A stretch of 64,000 nucleotides of DNA. Origin: a candidate division CSSED10-310 bacterium (GTDB lineage: Bacteria; CSSED10-310). Shown here piece by piece: positions 60,205-64,000 of the stretch. Under the pieces are notes generated by a model. The model was given only the letters and a program-made list of their open reading frames with translations. It was not told the origin of the DNA and did not search any database. Position 1 is the first letter of the stretch. Each line of letters begins with the position of its first letter. Both the position numbers and the translations under genes were made by a program. The stretch lies in NCBI GenBank assembly GCA_016931515.1, contig JAFGEQ010000019.1:1-64000 (forward strand), in the 5' to 3' direction.

Positions 60205-61389
60205 TTAAAGGTTCACTCGACCCATTATTTCAGGTTTGAAATGCCGGACGATGGACAGGAAGGCGTTGGGACTCGATTGACCCAGACCGCATTTTGATGC
60301 GAGTTGCATGGTTTCACCGAGTGATAGTAACTCCTTGAGATATGTCATGGAGCATGTGCCTTCCTTCAGCATCCTGACACCCTCCAGAAGCTTGACGTTA
60401 CCGATTCTGCAGGGTGTGCACTGACCACATGACTCTTCCACAAAAAACTCCAGAAAATTCTCGGCAATATCCAGCATGTCGCGCAGGGGTCCGAAAACAA
60501 TGACTGATCCACCGGTCGACATGTCTTCGAACGCACATGTTCGGGAGAACTCCGACGCCGGAACACAATGCCCGGATGCTCCACCGATCTGAACAGCCTT
60601 GGCATCGGATCCTCCGACTTCTTTCAAAAGGTCTGAAACCATTATACCCATTGGAAATTCATAGACCCCGGGACGTTGTACATCGCCGCTGATACTGAAT
60701 AACTTATACCCGGTTGATTTGTCCGTTCCCACCGCGTTGAACCAGTCGGCACCCCGGGCGATGATGCAGGCGGCCCATGCAAACGTTTCAACATTATTGA
60801 CTACGGTCGGATGCTTCATGAATCCTGTATCGACAGGATAAGGGGGCCGGTTACGGGGTTCGCCGCGAAATCCTTCCATCGATTCGATCAGAGCCGTCTC
60901 TTCGCCACATATATATGCTCCCGAACCCATCCTGATTGTGATATCGAAACTGAAACTCTCATCGCCCCCAATAGATGAACCGAGCAATCCCGCCTTGCGG
61001 CGTTGATCGAGTACCGCTTCAAGATGGCTCAACAGATAAGTATATTCCGCTCGCAGATAAACAATTCCTTCCAGAGCATTGATCGCTTTTCCGGCAATGG
61101 TCATTCCAGCGAAAACCAGATCTGCGAATTCCTGCAGAATCACTCGATCCTTAAATGTTCCAGGCTCTCCTTCGTCAGCATTGCAGACGATATATTTTTT
61201 CGGCGCAACGGCCGCAGCAGCCAGATTCCATTTCGTACCTGTCGGGAAACCCGCTCCTCCGCGTCCGCGCATCTTGCTCCGGCTGATTTCACCAATAATG
61301 TCAATCCTCTTCATCTGAATTGCACGTTTCAATCCGGCGTTCGGGTCAATGGACGAAAATGTCAGGTCACCCTGATGCATTGCTTTCAT
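60205..61389 (-). CDS. NuoF/HndC-like hydrogenase subunit, core domain only
   Basis: A 394-residue flavoprotein of the NuoF family. The FMN and NAD sites are visible: GRGGAGFPTGTKW, CNADEGEPGTFKDR and GAYICGEETALIES. The SLBB region and the C-terminal 4Fe-4S motif ESCGQCTPCRIG are also present. The hydrogenase version (HndC/HydB) usually has an extra N-terminal thioredoxin-like 2Fe-2S domain and a C-terminal ferredoxin domain, both absent here. It would pass electrons between NAD(P)H and HydA. The ATG at 61389 has GGGAGG, which overlaps the end of the upstream gene. Confidence 0.9.
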   Translation of the reverse strand: MKAMHQGDLTFSSIDPNAGLKRAIQMKRIDIIGEISRSKMRGRGGAGFPTGTKWNLAAAAVAPKKYIVCNADEGEPGTFKDRVILQEFADLVFAGMTIAGKAINALEGIVYLRAEYTYLLSHLEAVLDQRRKAGLLGSSIGGDESFSFDITIRMGSGAYICGEETALIESMEGFRGEPRNRPPYPVDTGFMKHPTVVNNVETFAWAACIIARGADWFNAVGTDKSTGYKLFSISGDVQRPGVYEFPMGIMVSDLLKEVGGSDAKAVQIGGASGHCVPASEFSRTCAFEDMSTGGSVIVFGPLRDMLDIAENFLEFFVEESCGQCTPCRIGNVKLLEGVRMLKEGTCSMTYLKELLSLGETMQLASKCGLGQSSPNAFLSIVRHFKPEIMGRVNL

Positions 61390-61391
61390 AA

Positions 61392-61910
61392 TCAATCAAT
61401 CCTCCCTTGATCCTGGAGGGCAAACGTTCCAAAAGTCTGCCGGCATTTTTCTACAATTTCATGGGCTCTTTCAGGTGAAACCTGGGTGAAAACCTGGTCG
61501 TTGACGAGCATGGCGGGGCCTCTGTCACACATTCCAAGACAATTCGTGTATTCCAGTGTGAACTTGCCGTCTGCGGTTGTCTCTCCGAACCGGATTCCAA
61601 GCTCGTTCTCCAGTTGTCGCGCCACTCTATCCTTACCGGCCATTGCACAGGAAATGGTTTGGCAAAGACGAATAATAAAGCGTCCCTTGGGTTTGTGGTC
61701 CAGAAAGCTGTAGAAGGATACAACGCTGTACACTTCAACCGGGTGAATATCCAGGATATCAGCAATAACCTGCATTGCGAAACCTGATACACTGGAATAG
61801 CGTTTTTGCACGCGTTGCAACAGAGGTATCAGAGCGCTGCGGTCACGATTCAATTCATCGGCCCAGTCCAGAATATTCTGGCGAAGCCGTTCATTTTCTG
61901 TCACTAACAT
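61392..61910 (-). CDS. NuoE/HndA-like 2Fe-2S hydrogenase subunit
   Basis: A 172-residue thioredoxin-like ferredoxin. The four cluster cysteines are in CQTISC and CLGMC, and the helical N-terminus (LIPLLQRVQKRYSSVSGFAM) and VYSVVSFYSFL are typical of the family. It is the small electron-carrying subunit of the hydrogenase. It ends three bases before the start of the NuoF-like gene and follows the receiver-protein gene by 15 bases. Confidence 0.9.
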   Translation of the reverse strand: MLVTENERLRQNILDWADELNRDRSALIPLLQRVQKRYSSVSGFAMQVIADILDIHPVEVYSVVSFYSFLDHKPKGRFIIRLCQTISCAMAGKDRVARQLENELGIRFGETTADGKFTLEYTNCLGMCDRGPAMLVNDQVFTQVSPERAHEIVEKCRQTFGTFALQDQGRID

Positions 61911-61925
61911 GAGAGAGCCTCCTTT

Positions 61926-62297
61926 TTATCTCGCCAAAAGCTGGTTAACAAGGGTGATCAGTTTTTTGGGATCAAGTGGTTTCTCTTCGAATGCATCAAC
62001 CGGCAGGATTTCATTGTCCCGACCGAATGAATAACCGGTTGTTTTCCCGATACTGGTCAACATCAGAATCGGCTTATTGAAATTGATCCGCCGTAACTCC
62101 TGCGCCATCGCGATTCCGTCATCGGGCTGTTCCATCATGACATCCAGGATCAGAAGGTCAGGTGTATCCGCTTTAAGAAGGTTCATCCCTTCGTCTCGAT
62201 TATATGCCGGTGTGATGGAGTGTCCCTCACTCTCCAGAATCAAAGTACATGCTTCCACAACATCGGGATCGTCATCGACGATAAAAATCCTGGCCAT
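61926..62297 (-). CDS. Single-domain response regulator
   Basis: A 123-residue CheY-like receiver. It has the acidic pocket IVDDDPDV, the phospho-acceptor Asp in LLILDVMME, the switch Thr/Ser in MLTSIGK and the Lys in FEEKPLDP. No output domain exists. It is the first gene of the hydrogenase transcript, which suggests it adjusts hydrogenase activity or relays a phosphate from the GAF kinase downstream. The ATG at 62297 has GGAGG. The longer frame to 62363 has no support. Confidence 0.87.
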   Translation of the reverse strand: MARIFIVDDDPDVVEACTLILESEGHSITPAYNRDEGMNLLKADTPDLLILDVMMEQPDDGIAMAQELRRINFNKPILMLTSIGKTTGYSFGRDNEILPVDAFEEKPLDPKKLITLVNQLLAR

Positions 62298-62362
62298 CGT
62301 ATAGTCCTCCGTTAAGTATGTCTGTTGATCCGGCTCCGTGAAATTACCGGGGCCGGGTTTCA

Positions 62363-62368
62363 ATTATA
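62363..62368 (-). promoter_or_regulatory. Candidate -10 box of the receiver-hydrogenase operon
   Basis: TATAAT on the minus strand (complement of 62363-62368) lies about 65 bases before the receiver ATG. No good -35 box is found at 17 bases, where the sequence is T-rich from the neighbouring terminator. Confidence 0.4.
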
Positions 62369-62382
62369 CATATTGCGGGCAG

Positions 62383-62417
62383 AAAAAAAATAAAAAAGTG
62401 CTGTGAAAACATCACAG
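62383..62417 (-). terminator. Rho-independent terminator after the ALDH remnant
   Basis: CTGTGA/TCACAG (62401-62406 with 62412-62417, loop AAACA) is followed on the minus strand by a T-rich tract (complement of 62383-62398). It lies ten bases past the stop of the aldehyde dehydrogenase remnant and insulates the hydrogenase operon. Confidence 0.65.
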
Positions 62418-62427
62418 AAAACGTTCT

Positions 62428-63135
62428 TTAACGATCTGCACACATGTCCAGCGCATCAGGTCCCAGATCCCGCCCGCCGCCTGTTTCCTTCTCACCCCCA
62501 AATGCTCCACCGATTTCCGCTCCGCTGGTGCCGCAGTTGATGTTTGCTATTCCGCAATCACTGCCCATACAGCTGATGAAGAACTCGCTTTCCAGCATAT
62601 CGTTTGTGATAATCGCACTGCTCAGGCCTTGCGAAACGGAGTTATTCAGAGTGATTGCCTGCTCCAGATCCCTGTATTTCATCAGATACAGGATCGGCGC
62701 AACTGTTTCCTCCCTTACGATCGGAAGCACTTCATCGACTTCAGCCAGGCACGGGGATACATAACAATCACCCAACTGGGGAAGCCGTTCGCCCCCCATC
62801 AGAATTCGACCGCCCTGATCCTGGATTTTTCCGATCGCATTCATCATTGTGTCAACCGCATCCCTGTCGACGAGCGGACCCATCGTCGTGTTATCGGCAA
62901 AGGGATCACCTAATCGTGTCGATCTGTAGGCTGCGATCAATTTTTCGGTGAAACGATCGTAAACAGATTCGTGCAGAATCAGTCGGCGGGTGGATGTACA
63001 ACGCTGTCCGGCCGTTCCAAGCGCTCCGAAGTATACAGCGCGGAGCGCAATCTCCAGATCAGCCTTTTCACTGACTATGATTGCATTGTTTCCGCCCAGT
63101 TCCAGGATATGCCGCCCGAAACGCTCCTGCACGAT
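62428..63135 (-). pseudogene. Aldehyde dehydrogenase (ALDH7-like), 5'-truncated
   Basis: The C-terminal half of an aldehyde dehydrogenase, most like the ALDH7/antiquitin group. The Glu-bearing block ERFGRHILELGGNNAIIV is followed by the catalytic Cys in TAGQRCTSTRRL, VREETVAPILYLMKY and the terminal GGAFGGEKETGGGRDLG. About 250 N-terminal residues with most of the NAD-binding domain are missing. Similarity starts abruptly at about 63132. The frame upstream of that (to 63186) is the antisense of the LysR remnant. No ribosome site or sensible start remains. Confidence 0.8.
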
Positions 63136-63139
63136 CTTG

Positions 63140-63715
63140 ATGAAACACATACAAAATTTTTTGAAAATGCATCCGGAAATTATCATGAATTTCTACATGA
63201 GTCACGAGTTGATTACTCCGTTGATGAATGACGATCTCGATATCATCATCGATTGTAAGGTGCACCATCACCGGGGGCTCAGGCGAGTGACCCTGTTCCG
63301 CGAAAAATATGTAGTGGTCTGTTCCGGTGAATACAGGTCAAATATTGATATTCAGTCGATTGATGATTTAAACAGGTGTGCAATTTTATCTATCGATCCG
63401 GATCTTGCCTGGTGGCATCATTTCATTTTTTCGGTACCGGAGTTTCAACGACCTTCAATTCAGAACGTCATCACTATCAATCACATCAGGGGTATCATCA
63501 CGGCGGTGAAGGCAGGCATTGGAGTCGCCTTTGTCCCACAATATTGTGTTTTGAATGAAATTCGATAGGGTGAGTTAATCGTATTGTTTCCGGAGATGGG
63601 GTTGTTGGAGGATCGTTTCATGATTTATCAGAAGGAGAAGAAAGCCGGTCTGATAAGGCATCGAATGCTGACGGACTATTTAAAGTGGATCAGCCCCGTC
63701 GAATTTGGAGCATAG
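63140..63715 (+). pseudogene. LysR-type regulator remnant, 5'-truncated and with an amber codon
   Basis: This is the effector-binding part of a LysR-family regulator. It begins about FLKMHPEIIMNF and continues through PLMNDDLDIIID and VKAGIGVAFVPQYCVLNEIR, then meets TAG at 63566-63568. Past that stop the same frame continues with the typical LysR end GELIVLFPEMGLLEDRF, then IYQKEKK and on to TAG at 63713-63715. The DNA-binding domain and first strand, about 110 residues, are missing. Its last 36 bases overlap dapF on the other strand. It is head-to-head with the ALDH remnant and both lose their 5' ends at the same spot. Confidence 0.75.
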
Positions 63716-64000
63716 CGAATCCAGTTTGAAAACGCCGTCGTATACATGGACGGCGGGGCCGAACATATGGATGGAGAGATCGGGTTTCTGGAGGAATTCC
63801 AGTGAGCCTCCCGGCATCTTCACGGTACAGTTGTCATCGACCAAACCGCGCTGACGGGCTGCGGCGAAGGCGGCCGTGGCACCGGTTCCGCAGGCGCCTG
63901 TCAGCCCCGCACCCCGCTCCCAGACAGTCAACCGGATTGTCCGACGGTTATTTATTTGCGAGAAACAGGCGTTGATCCTTTTGGGAAACCAGGGATGGTT
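63680..64000 (-). CDS. dapF: Diaminopimelate epimerase, C-terminal part (runs off the window)
   Basis: This is the 3' third of dapF. The frame is open to the window edge and reads HPWFPKRINACF, TIRLTVWERGAGLTGACGTGA, with the second catalytic Cys in ACGTGA. It then continues with MPGGSLEF and GPAVHVYDG. DapF interconverts LL- and meso-diaminopimelate for lysine and peptidoglycan. An unusual tail of about 15 residues after the normal end (YDGVFKL) overlaps the 3' end of the LysR remnant, as if the original stop was replaced. The start lies beyond base 64000. Confidence 0.88.
   Translation of the reverse strand, partial: NHPWFPKRINACFSQINNRRTIRLTVWERGAGLTGACGTGATAAFAAARQRGLVDDNCTVKMPGGSLEFLQKPDLSIHMFGPAVHVYDGVFKLDSLCSKFDGADPL

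Overview
The window reads as a chromosome fragment of an uncultured, Gram-negative, anaerobic bacterium of moderate GC. Evidence for this is an mreBCD-PBP2-RodA elongasome, secreted proteins with Thr/Pro linkers and a C-terminal sorting-signal-like tail, an HtrA-type envelope protein under an ECF sigma factor, a multi-subunit [FeFe] hydrogenase, and indolepyruvate:ferredoxin oxidoreductase with an ADP-forming acyl-CoA synthetase. I cannot assign a phylum from the sequence alone. No rRNA, tRNA, CRISPR array, prophage or insertion sequence was recognised.

Layout. 1-5.1 kb is an accessory stretch of small plus-strand genes: two GNAT acetyltransferases, a CDP-alcohol phosphatidyltransferase-like protein, a HigBA toxin-antitoxin pair with a clear promoter and operator, two methyltransferases, a DUF3795 protein and a degenerate GyrB-like ATPase domain. 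5.2-11.6 kb holds a DUF364 protein and two adenosine deaminase-like paralogues, the first broken by an amber codon. They flank two lower-GC genes for secreted proteins. The first of these has a TCCA tetranucleotide tract inside its signal peptide and is out of frame in this sequence, so it looks like a phase-variable locus. 11.8-14.9 kb is an SGNH hydrolase translationally coupled to a SpoIIE/RsbU phosphatase. 14.9-19.5 kb (minus) is the iorA-iorB-acyl-CoA synthetase operon. 19.8-22.8 kb is a large secreted LTD/GEVED protein. 23.1-30.2 kb is a surface-glycan locus with a double glycosyltransferase, GNAT-like protein, LmbE-type deacetylase and two GT4 enzymes, split by a symmetric heptad-repeat element.

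30.2-43.3 kb is mostly housekeeping on the plus strand: truA, rplM-rpsI, rpsB-tsf-pyrH-frr-uppS-cdsA-dxr-ispG, then (after a convergent M50 protease gene) thiC-thiD and a Tat-signal radical SAM protein. 43.3-55.3 kb (minus) carries ECF sigma / anti-sigma / catalytically degenerate HtrA, then mreB-mreC-mreD-PBP2-rodA-radical SAM-RNase G. 55.3-62.4 kb (minus) carries a receiver protein, NuoE-, NuoF- and HydA-like hydrogenase subunits, a terminator, then a GAF histidine kinase and an NtrC-type regulator. The right end holds two head-to-head gene remnants (ALDH and LysR), each missing its 5' part at one junction, and the 3' end of dapF.

How the parts may work together (inference): IorAB oxidises 2-oxoacids from amino acids to acyl-CoA and reduced carrier. 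The ADP-forming synthetase conserves the thioester energy as ATP. The hydrogenase could dispose of the electrons as H2. The glycan locus, secreted proteins and phase-variable gene shape the cell surface, and the ECF operon probably monitors the envelope.
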